Assembly (NCBI RefSeq): GCF_001730295.1
Contig: NZ_MIKA01000001.1
Location: forward strand, 62,001 to 126,000
Direction of reading: 5' to 3'
Length of the DNA: 64,000 bases
DNA from: Enterococcus plantarum
GTDB taxonomy: Bacteria > Bacillota > Bacilli > Lactobacillales > Enterococcaceae
Within the stretch, counting starts at the first letter, position 1. Each line of letters starts with the position of its first letter. Both the position numbers and the translations under genes were made by a program. The notes beneath the pieces are model-generated. The model was not told where the DNA came from, did not search any database, and saw nothing but the letters and a program-made list of their open reading frames with translations. Positions 1 to 11,299 of this stretch are shown here, piece after piece.

Positions 1-1
1 A

Positions 2-640
2 GACTACGCTGTTAAGGTACCAGAAGGCCTAGATCCAGCTCAAGCCAGCAGTATTTCATGTGCAGGGGTTACGTGTTACAAAGCAATCAAAGTTTCTGAT
101 GTAAAACCAGGACAATGGGTTGCTATCTACGGTATTGGTGGCTTAGGAAATTTAGCGATTCAATATGCTAAAAATGTGTTTAATGCTAAAGTCATTGCTG
201 TTGACATCAATGATGATAAATTAGAATTCGCCAAAGAATTAGGTGCTGATTTAGTTTGCAATCCATTAACAGATGGTGATGCTGGAGCGTGGATTCAAGA
301 GAAAGTCGGCGGAGCACATGCAGCAGTTGTTACGGCTGTTTCGAAAGTTGCGTTTAATCAAGCAGTAGATTCTGTAAGAGCTGCTGGTAAAGTAGTTGCA
401 GTTGGATTACCGCCAGAAACGATGGATCTAGCAATTGTTAAGACTGTTTTAGATGGAATTCAAATCGTAGGATCATTAGTTGGAACACGCAAAGATCTTG
501 AAGAAGCATTCCAATTTGGAGCAGAAGGTAAAGTTGTACCCGTTGTGGAAACTCGTTGTTTACATGAAGTCAATGACATCTTTGAAGAAATGGAACAAGG
601 AAAAATCAAGGGTAGAATGGTTGTAGATTTAAAAAAATAA
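2..640 (+). CDS. adhP: zinc-type alcohol dehydrogenase, 3' part
   Basis: The frame is open from the first bases of the window, so the start codon lies upstream and about 212 codons are visible. They contain a nucleotide-binding glycine turn (GIGGLG, near base 131) followed by the Rossmann repeat and the C-terminal substrate-domain segment of medium-chain, NAD-dependent alcohol dehydrogenases of the AdhP type, which interconvert primary alcohols and aldehydes. The family is about 340 residues long, so the N-terminal region with the catalytic and structural zinc ligands is outside the window. A terminator follows, so this ends its transcript. The family call is firm; the exact substrate is inferred. 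Confidence 0.85.
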   Translation, partial: DYAVKVPEGLDPAQASSISCAGVTCYKAIKVSDVKPGQWVAIYGIGGLGNLAIQYAKNVFNAKVIAVDINDDKLEFAKELGADLVCNPLTDGDAGAWIQEKVGGAHAAVVTAVSKVAFNQAVDSVRAAGKVVAVGLPPETMDLAIVKTVLDGIQIVGSLVGTRKDLEEAFQFGAEGKVVPVVETRCLHEVNDIFEEMEQGKIKGRMVVDLKK

Positions 641-674
641 CACAATTATAAATTAAATAAATAAACAGAATAGC

Positions 675-726
675 AAAGACCCTAAAAGAAAGAGCTGAAA
701 TTCTAACTTTGTAGGGTCTTTTTTTA
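675..726 (+). terminator. intrinsic terminator after adhP
   Basis: A ten-base stem (AAAGACCCTA / TAGGGTCTTT) closes a loop of about 27 bases and is followed by a run of T. It lies 35 bases after the adhP stop. Confidence 0.85.
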
Positions 727-908
727 TAACAAGCAAGTGAATAGTAGCCTTTTCTAGATACTTTGATAGCTTCTTAAAATAGATTCTGTTACTATTGATA
801 GTAGAATTTATTGGAAATTTATCAAGGATAAAATAGTTGAATGAACGGGTTCGATTCCCTAATCAAATCTATGTCATTTATTTTTATGGAATTTTAGGAG
901 GAACAAAG

Positions 909-1064
909 ATGAAGGAAAGTGCAAAAGCAGGTATTTCATTTGGAGGTGCATGAGCATTAGTCATTTCGTATGTAAATTGGCATAGTATTCTATGGGCAAT
1001 GTTTCACGGGGTGTTGAGTTGGTTTTATGTAATCTATTACGTAATTGTATATGGCGTAAATTGA
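909..1064 (+). pseudogene. small membrane protein gene interrupted by TGA
   Basis: A TAGGAGGAAC-type ribosome binding site precedes an ATG at 909. The frame reads 14 codons to a TGA at 951-953, then continues open for 36 more codons to a second TGA at 1062. Both halves are in the same frame and read as one hydrophobic, tryptophan- and tyrosine-rich protein of about 51 residues. It resembles short uncharacterised membrane proteins of lactic acid bacteria. One base change (TGG to TGA, a tryptophan position) would explain the break. Apart from this reading frame, I see no gene or clear signal in 727-908 or 1065-1230. Confidence 0.5.
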
Positions 1065-1230
1065 TAGCGAGCAGTTAGAGCTGACTAGTATAAAAGAGTT
1101 GATTTTTGGATCAATTTTGAAATAGACTGTCATAACAATGAGATTTCCATTTATTTCTGTTTGCTAAACATAAAAAAATTTTTTAAACGAGTGATTTTCA
1201 GAAAATTTCTGTTAATCAAGGGACAAATTA

Positions 1231-1239
1231 TGCTATAAT
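1231..1239 (+). promoter_or_regulatory. extended -10 promoter for ylaN-ftsW
   Basis: TGCTATAAT is a perfect TG-extended -10 element about 31 bases before the ylaN start. The -35 region is poor (TGTTAA-like near 1210), as is usual for extended -10 promoters. Confidence 0.6.
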
Positions 1240-1269
1240 TACATAATTAAGATGGGAGGTTTAGTGCAA

Positions 1270-1572
1270 ATGGAATCCATTTCAAAAGATTTTGCCGTTC
1301 AGCTGTTAAACGATGATGCACAAAGGATTATGATGTTGATTCGTAATCAAAAAAATAGCCTATGCATTTCCCAGTGTAAGGCGTTTGAAGAAGTCGTAGA
1401 CACGCAAATGTATGGTTTTTCTCGTCAAGTGACTTATGCCATTCGACTAGGTATTTTAAGTTCAAAACAAGGACATCAAATGCTAAGTGATTTAGAAAAA
1501 GAACTTAATCAATTATATAGTGACGTTTATGAGGAAACACAAGAAAAAAAAGAGATTGGCAAGGAGGTTTAA
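1270..1572 (+). CDS. ylaN: YlaN family (UPF0358/DUF1507) protein
   Basis: This is a 100-residue soluble helical protein of the YlaN family. The conserved core, with an EEVVDTQMYG segment followed by SRQVTYAIRLGI, is visible. In Bacillus and Staphylococcus YlaN is linked to iron homeostasis through Fur. The start at 1270 is chosen because GGGAGGT (1254-1260) sits 9 bases upstream; an in-frame ATG at 1252 would lie on top of that site, and a GTG at 1264 would be too close. The gene runs directly into ftsW with 3 bases between, the same order as in B. subtilis (ylaN-ftsW-pycA). Confidence 0.88.
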   Translation: MESISKDFAVQLLNDDAQRIMMLIRNQKNSLCISQCKAFEEVVDTQMYGFSRQVTYAIRLGILSSKQGHQMLSDLEKELNQLYSDVYEETQEKKEIGKEV

Positions 1573-1575
1573 GCT

Positions 1576-2766
1576 TTGCCGAACAAGATAAAAAAAAGGC
1601 ATCTGTTAGATTATAGTATTTTGATTCCCTATTTGGTTCTTAGTGCAGTGGGATTAATCATGGTTTACAGTTCTACTTCTTCTCTGTTAGTGTCACAAGG
1701 CAAGCCACCGACCGGAATGGTTATCACCCAACTGCAATTTTGGCTTTTAAGTTTAGTAGCAATGTTTTTTATTTACAAGATGAAAACAAGCGTCTTTCAA
1801 GTCAAAGGCTTTATTATGTTTGCAATTGTGGTTATTTCGGTTCTTCTCTTAGCCGTTCGATTTACGACATTAGGTTCAGAAATCAATGGTGCTAAAGGTT
1901 GGATTCAAATTGGTTCGTTCTCAATGCAACCGGCTGAATATCTAAAAATAATGGTGATTTGGTATCTTGCCTATATTTTAGGCCGAAGACAGAAATATAT
2001 CGATAAAGAATTTAAAAAAGCAGTGTTTAGACCGATGCTTTTGGTGGGCTGTTTAATCTTCCTTGTTGCGATCCAACCGGATTTCGGAAACGCAGCCATT
2101 TTGACCTTATTGGTTATTATTATGATACTCTCTAGTGGCGTAAATTATATGTATACATATATAGTGGGCGGCGCTGGGATTTTGGGTAGTATTGCTGTTA
2201 TTCAAACGTTACTTTTAACTGGAGGAAAGATTATTCCAGAAAGATATCGATATGTGTATCCGCGCTTTGCCATTTTCTTAAATCCATTTAAAGATGAACG
2301 GAATGCGGGGCATCAATTGGCAAATTCTTATTACGCGATCAATAATGGTAGCTGGTTTGGAAAAGGTTTAGGAAATAGCATTCAGAAAAAAGGATTTTTA
2401 CCAGAAGCACATTCAGATTTTATTTTTGCTATAACGATTGAAGAATTGGGCTTATTTGTATCACTAATCATACTAGCAATTTTAATGTTTATGATTGCGC
2501 GAATCATTTTAGTTGGCGTACGCTCAAAAAAACCGTTCAATTCACTAATGTGTATTGGTATTGGTACAATGTTGTTGTTGCAGGTTTTTATCAATTTGGG
2601 CGGAATTACTGGAGTGATTCCTTTAACAGGTGTAACATTTCCTTTCCTAAGCCAAGGAGGGAACAGTGTATTGATTATTTCAATTGCAGTTGCATTCGTA
2701 TTGAATATCAGTGCAGATGAAAAAAAACAAAAAATGGACCAAGAATACCAATTACTTGGTAATTAA
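1576..2766 (+). CDS. ftsW: FtsW, septal peptidoglycan polymerase (SEDS family)
   Basis: A 396-residue polytopic protein of the FtsW/RodA/SpoVE family, which polymerises lipid II at the division septum together with a class B penicillin-binding protein. About ten membrane segments are apparent. The large extracellular loop carries the family signature PEAHSDFIFA (residues 276-285), with the conserved acidic residue at D281. The start is TTG at 1576, 8 bases after AAGGAGG. RodA is the main alternative; position between ylaN and pyc favours FtsW, as in Bacillus. Confidence 0.92.
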   Translation: MPNKIKKRHLLDYSILIPYLVLSAVGLIMVYSSTSSLLVSQGKPPTGMVITQLQFWLLSLVAMFFIYKMKTSVFQVKGFIMFAIVVISVLLLAVRFTTLGSEINGAKGWIQIGSFSMQPAEYLKIMVIWYLAYILGRRQKYIDKEFKKAVFRPMLLVGCLIFLVAIQPDFGNAAILTLLVIIMILSSGVNYMYTYIVGGAGILGSIAVIQTLLLTGGKIIPERYRYVYPRFAIFLNPFKDERNAGHQLANSYYAINNGSWFGKGLGNSIQKKGFLPEAHSDFIFAITIEELGLFVSLIILAILMFMIARIILVGVRSKKPFNSLMCIGIGTMLLLQVFINLGGITGVIPLTGVTFPFLSQGGNSVLIISIAVAFVLNISADEKKQKMDQEYQLLGN

Positions 2767-2802
2767 TAATTGAAGGTCAAATAAACAGGTAGGAGTGAAA
2801 GA

Positions 2803-5800
2803 ATGAAAAAAGTTTTAGTCGCAAATCGTGGAGAAATCGCAATTCGTATTTTTAGAGCCTGTACAGAGATGCACATCGGGACAGTGGCAATCTATGCAGC
2901 AGAAGACGAATATTCAGTTCATCGTTTTAAAGCTGATGAAGCCTATTTAGTTGGTAAGGGAAAAAAACCAATAGAAGCCTACCTTGACGTGGAAGACATA
3001 ATCAGAATTGCAAAACAATCTGGTGCTGATGCTATACATCCGGGTTATGGTTTTCTTTCTGAGAATTTGGAGTTTGCCCGTCGTTGTAGAGAAGAAGGCC
3101 TTATTTTTGTAGGGCCATCACTGCATCATCTAGACATTTTTGGCGATAAAATCAAAGCGAAAGAAGCCGCTGTGGCTGCTGGGATTTCTTCGATACCGGG
3201 TTCAGATGGTCCTGTCGATACAGTAGAAGGTGTCTTGGACTTTGGTCGGACACATGGTTTTCCGATTATGATCAAAGCGGCACTTGGTGGTGGCGGTCGT
3301 GGCATGCGCGTAGCTCATGACGAAAAAGAAGCAAGAGAAGGGTATGATCGAGCGAAAAGTGAAGCTAAGGCAGCTTTTGGTTCTGATGAAGTCTATGTTG
3401 AAAAATATATTTCCAATCCAAAACATATTGAAGTTCAAATTTTAGGTGATAGTCATGGGAATGTGATTCATTTATTTGAACGTGATTGCTCTGTTCAACG
3501 CCGTCATCAAAAAGTTGTGGAAGTAGCTCCATGTGTTTCAATGAGTGAAGAAAAACGCAAAGAAATTTGTGGTGCTGCGGTTCAATTAATGAAGCACGTT
3601 CAATATATAAATGCTGGGACAGTTGAATTTCTAGTTGAGGGCGATCAATTTTATTTTATCGAAGTGAACCCACGTGTTCAAGTAGAGCATACCATCACTG
3701 AAATGGTCACAGATATAGACATTGTAGTTTCACAATTACAGATTGCTCAAGGTCTTGATCTTCATAAAGATATGAAAATTCCACAACAAGAAAATATTAC
3801 GCTAAATGGCGCTGCAATCCAATGCAGAATTACAACGGAAGATCCATTGAATCATTTCATGCCTGATACTGGTAAGATTGATACTTATCGTTCACCAGGT
3901 GGTTTTGGCGTCCGTCTAGATGTTGGAAATGCCTATTCAGGTGCGGTTGTTACGCCCTATTTTGATTCATTGTTGGTTAAAGTTTGTACTCATGGTTTTA
4001 CGTTTGAAAAAGCGATTCAAAAGATGGAACGTAGTTTGAGAGAATTTAGAATTCGTGGTGTTAAGACGAATATTCCATTTTTACACAAAGTAATTGGCCA
4101 TCCAGAATTTCAATCAGGGGAAGCAAAAACTACCTTTATCGACAATACACCGCAATTATTCGAATTTCCTAAATTAAGAGATCGCGGGAATAAAACAATG
4201 AAATTTATTGGTGAAGTTACAGTCAATGGATTTCCTGGTATTGAAAAATCAACGAAGAAATATTTTGATGCACCGCGTATACCAACTGATTTAGAGTTAC
4301 GTAATGATTATGTAACGGCAAAAAATGTTTTAGATACAGATGGAGCGCAAGGCGTAATCGAATGGGTCAAAAAACAAGAAAATGTTTTATTAACAGATAC
4401 AACTTTCCGCGATGCACATCAAAGTTTATTAGCTACTCGAGTAAGAACACAGGATTTCAAAGAAATCGCACGTTTAACTGGCGAAGGGTTGCCTGAGCTA
4501 TTTTCGAGTGAAATGTGGGGCGGTGCAACTTTTGATGTTGCATATCGTTTCTTAAATGAAGATCCATGGCAAAGACTACGCAAAATTCGTAAGTTAATGC
4601 CGAACACATTATTACAAATGTTGTTTAGAGGGTCAAATGCGGTTGGCTATCAAAATTATCCAGACAATGTAATCGAAGAATTTATTAAAGAGTCAGCAAG
4701 ACAAGGAATTGATGTTTTCCGTATTTTTGATAGTTTGAATTGGTTACCGCAGATGGAAAAAAGTATTCAAACCGTTAGAGATACCGGGAAGATTGCAGAA
4801 GCTGCTATTTGTTATACAGGGGATATCAATGACCCTTCAAGAGCAAAATACAATGTTGAGTACTACAAAAATATGGCCAAAGAACTTGAAAAGATGGGTG
4901 CTCATATTATTGCAATCAAAGATATGGCAGGTTTATTAAAGCCACAAGCAGCGTATCGTTTGATTAGTGAGTTAAAAGATACGACTGATTTACCGATACA
5001 TTTGCATACACATGATACAAGCGGTAATGGTATAATCACCTATTCAGCTGCGACTAAAGCTGGAGTGGATATCGTAGATGTGGCTACAAGTGCAATGAGC
5101 GGGGCAACAAGTCAGCCTAGCATGAGCAGTTTATATTATGCGTTAGTGAATGGTGATCGTACCCCCGATGTTAACATCGATAATACGCAAAAAATCAACC
5201 ATTACTGGGAAGATGTTCGTATGTATTACCAATCATTCGAAAATGGCCTAAATGCACCGCAAACAGAAGTTTATATGCATGAAATGCCAGGTGGACAATA
5301 TTCTAATTTACAACAACAAGCTAAGGCTGTCGGCTTGGGTCACCAATGGGATGAAATCAAAAAAATGTATCATACTGTCAACTTAATGTTTGGCGATATT
5401 GTTAAAGTGACGCCATCTTCAAAAGTCGTAGGGGATATGGCATTATTCATGGTTCAAAATAATCTAACAGAAGAGGAAATCTATGCCAATGGAGAAGACT
5501 TGAGTTTTCCAGAGTCAGTCGTTACCTTCTTCCAAGGGGACTTAGGTCAACCAGTAGGTGGGTTTCCTAAAGAGTTACAGAGAATTATTCTAAAAGGACG
5601 TCCAGCCTTCACAGAAAGGCCTGGAAGTTTGGCAGCGCCTGTAAAATTTGATAAGGTAAAAGCAGAATTAACTGAAAAAATTGGTTATGAACCAAAACTA
5701 GAAGAGGTATTGAGTTATTTAATGTATCCTCAGGTATTCTTGGACTATCGTACTTCTTATCAAAATTTTGGTGATGTGACGTTATTAGATACGCCAACCT

Positions 5801-6231
5801 TCTTCCAAGGAATTCGGCAAGGTGAATCAGTAGAAGTTCAAATCGAAAAGGGTAAGACGTTGATTATTCGTTTAGATGAAATCGGTGACCCTGATATTGA
5901 AGGAAACCGGGTATTATTCTTTAATTTAAACGGTCAACGACGTGAAGTAGTTATTAAAGATACCTCTATCAAATCCTCTGTCCAAGCAAAACGCAAAGCA
6001 GAACCAACAAATAAAGAGCAAATCGGTGCTACAATGTCAGGCTCTGTTCTCCAAGTTTTAGTTCAAAAAGGGGACAAGGTTAAAAAAGGAGATGCTTTGT
6101 TGGTAACAGAAGCGATGAAGATGGAAACCACTATTGAAGCTCGTTTTGATGGGATTGTTGAACATATTTATGTATTTGAAGAAGAACCGATCAGTTCAGG
6201 CGATCTGTTGATAGAAGTAAAAGAAAATTAA
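2803..6231 (+). CDS. pyc: pyruvate carboxylase
   Basis: A 1142-residue single-chain pyruvate carboxylase, the usual full length. It makes oxaloacetate from pyruvate, bicarbonate and ATP. In order it has a biotin-carboxylase domain with the glycine-rich ATP-grasp loop (GGGGRGM, about residue 160), the carboxyltransferase TIM barrel beginning at TTFRDAHQS (about 533), and a C-terminal biotinyl domain with EAMKME, whose biotinylated lysine is K1106. A TAGGAGTG ribosome binding site precedes the ATG. Because it is present, C4 units for aspartate-family synthesis (compare hom-thrC-thrB in this window) can come from pyruvate. Confidence 0.97.
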   Translation: MKKVLVANRGEIAIRIFRACTEMHIGTVAIYAAEDEYSVHRFKADEAYLVGKGKKPIEAYLDVEDIIRIAKQSGADAIHPGYGFLSENLEFARRCREEGLIFVGPSLHHLDIFGDKIKAKEAAVAAGISSIPGSDGPVDTVEGVLDFGRTHGFPIMIKAALGGGGRGMRVAHDEKEAREGYDRAKSEAKAAFGSDEVYVEKYISNPKHIEVQILGDSHGNVIHLFERDCSVQRRHQKVVEVAPCVSMSEEKRKEICGAAVQLMKHVQYINAGTVEFLVEGDQFYFIEVNPRVQVEHTITEMVTDIDIVVSQLQIAQGLDLHKDMKIPQQENITLNGAAIQCRITTEDPLNHFMPDTGKIDTYRSPGGFGVRLDVGNAYSGAVVTPYFDSLLVKVCTHGFTFEKAIQKMERSLREFRIRGVKTNIPFLHKVIGHPEFQSGEAKTTFIDNTPQLFEFPKLRDRGNKTMKFIGEVTVNGFPGIEKSTKKYFDAPRIPTDLELRNDYVTAKNVLDTDGAQGVIEWVKKQENVLLTDTTFRDAHQSLLATRVRTQDFKEIARLTGEGLPELFSSEMWGGATFDVAYRFLNEDPWQRLRKIRKLMPNTLLQMLFRGSNAVGYQNYPDNVIEEFIKESARQGIDVFRIFDSLNWLPQMEKSIQTVRDTGKIAEAAICYTGDINDPSRAKYNVEYYKNMAKELEKMGAHIIAIKDMAGLLKPQAAYRLISELKDTTDLPIHLHTHDTSGNGIITYSAATKAGVDIVDVATSAMSGATSQPSMSSLYYALVNGDRTPDVNIDNTQKINHYWEDVRMYYQSFENGLNAPQTEVYMHEMPGGQYSNLQQQAKAVGLGHQWDEIKKMYHTVNLMFGDIVKVTPSSKVVGDMALFMVQNNLTEEEIYANGEDLSFPESVVTFFQGDLGQPVGGFPKELQRIILKGRPAFTERPGSLAAPVKFDKVKAELTEKIGYEPKLEEVLSYLMYPQVFLDYRTSYQNFGDVTLLDTPTFFQGIRQGESVEVQIEKGKTLIIRLDEIGDPDIEGNRVLFFNLNGQRREVVIKDTSIKSSVQAKRKAEPTNKEQIGATMSGSVLQVLVQKGDKVKKGDALLVTEAMKMETTIEARFDGIVEHIYVFEEEPISSGDLLIEVKEN

Positions 6232-6250
6232 CCGAAAAGTGGGGGAAAAG

Positions 6251-7372
6251 ATGAAACGATTTTTAGCTTTTTTAGGCGTTTTCTTGATAGTCATTGTAGG
6301 TGGCTATTTGCAGCCAGTCTTTTTCCCTGCTGAAAAAATGCAGCAAGAAGCAGATCATGGGAGACAAGTTGCCTCCCATACTGCTTTACCTTATGAAGAA
6401 ATACCAACTTCGGGTTATGCTACGTACATAGGAAAAAAAGCAACTGATTTCGTTACTGAGTTTGGTGAACCGCTTGAAAAAAAAATGACAGTTATGGGAT
6501 ATGAGTTATGGATATATGGTGTGAAAGATTCAGATTATCTAGAAGTGAATGTTCAAAACGAAAAAATCTCTTCAATCAAAGCATTGAATGACTCAAAAGA
6601 AACGTTACCATTTTCTATTGGTATGAAGTTGTCTGATGTTTCAGAATTGATGACCATTTATTCGAATTTTGCCTTTACATACAAAGAAACCAACTACAAT
6701 GTGGAGTTAATGGAAGAAGATATGAATTATCGTCCTCTGATTGCATTTGATAATAAAACATTCGCTATTTTATTTTTCAATCATGGCACAGGTAAGCTTT
6801 CAGCAGTTACTTATTTAGATAAAAAAACATTATTAACCTTAATGCCATACCAATTAGTAGAAGGTGAACTTGTGCCTTTTCCGGTAAAAGAACAGCCTCC
6901 TGGATTTGATGCTGTCACAAGTAATCAAGTGCTCAGAACAATCAATTTGTTGAAACTTGCAGAAGGATTACCAGCATATCGTGTGAATACTGAAAGTCAA
7001 AAAAATGCTCAAAAGCTTTTTGATACATTAAATAAAAATTCTAAAAATGTTCTTTCAACAGAACGAGTAGAAAATTGGCAATATAGCAAAGAACAAATGA
7101 CTTCTGAGACCATGTTTACACTGACCAATGATGAATACCAAAAATTATTAAAAGCGGGTCAATTAGACAAGAAAAAAGCAACAGGGATGTATACAGAACC
7201 CGTTTATGATCCAACCTTCACTGTGCTCTCATGGTTTTCTGATTCATTATATCATTCTCGATTTGCTCATCAAGAAAATGAACACATTGGCGTTGCTTTC
7301 TCTAAAGCAAGTATGTTAGTCTTATTACAAGAGACTGAAAAAGAAATAACTCAAACAGAGGAAAGTGAATAA
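6251..7372 (+). CDS. secreted or anchored CAP-associated domain protein
   Basis: A 373-residue protein with an N-terminal hydrophobic helix (about residues 3-22) acting as signal or anchor. The following 150 residues resemble the CAP-associated N-terminal domain (PF14504), including a GYATYIGKKATDFVTEFGEP-like opening. The C-terminal part is a diverged CAP/SCP-like domain. It corresponds in position to B. subtilis ylbC, upstream of ylbF. No function is established for this class. The ATG at 6251 is preferred to a GTG at 6239 because the GGGG tract lies between them. Confidence 0.75.
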   Translation: MKRFLAFLGVFLIVIVGGYLQPVFFPAEKMQQEADHGRQVASHTALPYEEIPTSGYATYIGKKATDFVTEFGEPLEKKMTVMGYELWIYGVKDSDYLEVNVQNEKISSIKALNDSKETLPFSIGMKLSDVSELMTIYSNFAFTYKETNYNVELMEEDMNYRPLIAFDNKTFAILFFNHGTGKLSAVTYLDKKTLLTLMPYQLVEGELVPFPVKEQPPGFDAVTSNQVLRTINLLKLAEGLPAYRVNTESQKNAQKLFDTLNKNSKNVLSTERVENWQYSKEQMTSETMFTLTNDEYQKLLKAGQLDKKKATGMYTEPVYDPTFTVLSWFSDSLYHSRFAHQENEHIGVAFSKASMLVLLQETEKEITQTEESE

Positions 7373-7374
7373 GT

Positions 7375-7806
7375 ATGATAGTGACAGAAAAACTTTTTGA
7401 AATAGAAGATCAGACAGAAAAACTTGTTCAAGCCATTTTAGCAAGTGAGACCATTGAATCTTATAAAATAAATCGTCAAGCAATGTATGGATCTAAGGAC
7501 GTCCGAGAGAAGCAAAAAGCATTTTTAGAGGCAAAAGATTCCTTCGAGCGCATCGAAGCTTATGGAAACCATGCGCCGGATTTCCGCACTAAACAACGAG
7601 CAGTTCGCCAAGCGAAGCGTGCGTTAGATCTGAGTGAAGAAGTTGCTGAGTTTCGATTCTCTGAAACTGGTGTTCAAACGATATTAGATTTAGTGGGTAT
7701 GGCAGTAGCGAAAACAATTTCAGCTGATATCAAAGTAGACGCTGGAAATCCATTTTTTGAAAAGGGAAAACATTCGGGGTGTGGAGGTAATTGTCATGCA
7801 AGTTAA
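7375..7806 (+). CDS. ylbF: YlbF, RNase Y accessory protein
   Basis: A 143-residue helical protein of the YlbF/YmcA family (DUF964). In B. subtilis YlbF, YmcA and YaaT form an iron-sulfur-containing complex that modulates RNase Y and affects sporulation, biofilm and competence. The C-terminal tail here ends with two cysteines (C136 and C140), consistent with the cluster-binding tail of YlbF and absent from YmcA. It starts 2 bases after the previous stop, and ylbG overlaps its end by 11 bases, so these genes are probably cotranscribed. Confidence 0.85.
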   Translation: MIVTEKLFEIEDQTEKLVQAILASETIESYKINRQAMYGSKDVREKQKAFLEAKDSFERIEAYGNHAPDFRTKQRAVRQAKRALDLSEEVAEFRFSETGVQTILDLVGMAVAKTISADIKVDAGNPFFEKGKHSGCGGNCHAS

Positions 7807-8146
7807 GGAAGAAAAAGAATTTACCATTCAAAAACGTCGTTGTTTAGTTGTTTTTGTATACAGTTTAAAGCAATTAAAGACATTGAAACGCTATGGATTG
7901 ATTCATTATGTCTCACGTCGGATGAAATATGTTGTGCTTTATATGAATGAAGAAGATATTGAAAGCTCAGAAGCTAAAATAAATGGTTTGCATTTTGTAC
8001 GGAAAGTAGAACGGTCTTATCGTCCAGATGTGGAAATGAATTTTGCTGAAAAAATCGGAACAAAAGCGGCGTATCAGTACGAGAAAGAAGAAGGCTTTGA
8101 GGTCGAAGAATTAAGTACTCAAATTCGTTTAGCTGAAAATGTGTAA
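7796..8146 (+). CDS. ylbG: YlbG (UPF0298) family protein
   Basis: A 116-residue protein with the YlbG signature: KRRCLVVFVYSLKQLKTLKRYG, then HYVSRRMKYVVLYMNEE and a KVERSYRPD motif. Its biochemical function is unknown; it is regularly found next to ylbF and rsmD. The ATG at 7796 is chosen because GGAGGT at 7783-7788 is ideally spaced. An in-frame ATG at 7757 inside ylbF lacks a ribosome binding site. Confidence 0.87.
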   Translation: MQVKEEKEFTIQKRRCLVVFVYSLKQLKTLKRYGLIHYVSRRMKYVVLYMNEEDIESSEAKINGLHFVRKVERSYRPDVEMNFAEKIGTKAAYQYEKEEGFEVEELSTQIRLAENV

Positions 8147-8152
8147 AAATTG

Positions 8153-8196
8153 AGATGAAAAATGTGTACGAACTTCAAACATTTTTCATCTTTTTT
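8153..8196 (+). terminator. intrinsic terminator after ylbG
   Basis: AGATGAAAAATGT pairs with ACATTTTTCATCT and is followed by six T. It separates ylbG from the rsmD-coaD-sepM group. Confidence 0.8.
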
Positions 8197-8250
8197 CTGT
8201 ATAGTTGATATACTATTAAAGTACATTAAGTGATAAGGAGCGTTTAAAGA

Positions 8251-10361
<2,111 letters not shown>

Positions 10362-10403
10362 AAAAATGGACAACGAGGTGTTAACTTCGTTGTTCATTTT
10401 TTG
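10362..10403 (+). terminator. intrinsic terminator after sepM
   Basis: AAAAAATGGACAACGA pairs with TCGTTGTTCATTTTTT around a short loop, ending in a T run. Confidence 0.85.
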
Positions 10404-10510
10404 TTTTATTGCAAAAGCCTAATAAATATCGGGAAATCAAAGAATTTTTTTATTTTTAATCATGAAAATAAAAAAGTAATGCGTATCTTTATTTAGAAGG
10501 GGGGGAAATC

Positions 10511-11134
10511 ATGGATTATCGTAAATTAATACAACAATACAAACAGTATATTATCAGCGGTATTATTTTGTTTAGTATTACTTGCAGTGTTATTGTCATC
10601 GTTCTTGTTAACTCTCGTCAAGATACGTTACCAGAAGACGAATTGGTTCCAAATTCGGTGAGTTCACTTCAATCGAGCGATCAAGAATCAACTATAGCAC
10701 AAATATACGTGGATATAAAGGGCGCTGTAGAAAAACCAGGATTGTATGAAGGAACTCTGAATATGCGCGTCTGGGACGCTGTGATGCTTGCTGGTGGGGT
10801 GAAGGATATTGCGGATACGAAAAGAGTCAATTTTTCTGAGCGAATTGCCGATCAGATGGTCATTTACATACCAGAGATAGGTGAAGAAGCCCAAAGCGCC
10901 GAAAATAATAGTCAGTCAGAGGAGAGTCAAAGTGAAGACGTAAATAAAATCAATCTAAATCAAGCCAGTGAAGCTGAATTACAAACGTTGCCTGGTGTTG
11001 GTCAAAAGAAAGCTCAAGAGATCATTCGTTATAGGGAAGAAAATGATGGATTTAAAACAATAGAAGAGATAAAGAATATCTCAGGTTTTGGTGAAAAAAC
11101 ATTTGAAAAATTAAAAGATGCTATTACTTCATAG
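10511..11134 (+). CDS. comEA: ComEA, DNA receptor of the competence pseudopilus system
   Basis: A 207-residue protein with an N-terminal membrane anchor (about residues 14-33), a central SLBB-type domain (about 65-120), a low-complexity acidic linker, and a C-terminal double helix-hairpin-helix DNA-binding domain (about 145-207, with LPGVGQKKAQEII and ISGFGEKTF). ComEA binds incoming double-stranded DNA outside the membrane and hands it to ComEC. A run of G (10499-10504) provides an unusually G-rich ribosome binding site. It is the first gene of comEA-comEB-comEC. Confidence 0.92.
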   Translation: MDYRKLIQQYKQYIISGIILFSITCSVIVIVLVNSRQDTLPEDELVPNSVSSLQSSDQESTIAQIYVDIKGAVEKPGLYEGTLNMRVWDAVMLAGGVKDIADTKRVNFSERIADQMVIYIPEIGEEAQSAENNSQSEESQSEDVNKINLNQASEAELQTLPGVGQKKAQEIIRYREENDGFKTIEEIKNISGFGEKTFEKLKDAITS

Positions 11135-11299
11135 AATTGACGAGAGTTAATCGATATAAGATGCAACAATTTTATAAATATCATGTGTCGGTTCTTGACG
11201 AGACTTTTTCTATAATTTACTATTTGTATATCCTATTACTAATTCAAAAGAATCAGCAAAAATAAATTGGACAATAACTACATAAAAAAGGAGAATAAA

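Noticed and set aside
847-859. GGG TTCGATT CCC, like the T-arm of a tRNA
   Set aside because: Only three stem pairs and no matching D-arm, anticodon arm or acceptor were found around it, so it is chance or a very decayed remnant.
10488-10498. TGCGTATC as a competence sigma (com) box before comEA
   Set aside because: It matches TACGAATA/TNCGAATA poorly and is too close to the ribosome binding site.
11194-11216. TTGACG and TATAAT as a comEB promoter
   Set aside because: The two boxes are only 11 bases apart, so they cannot form one promoter; comEB may still be served from comEA.
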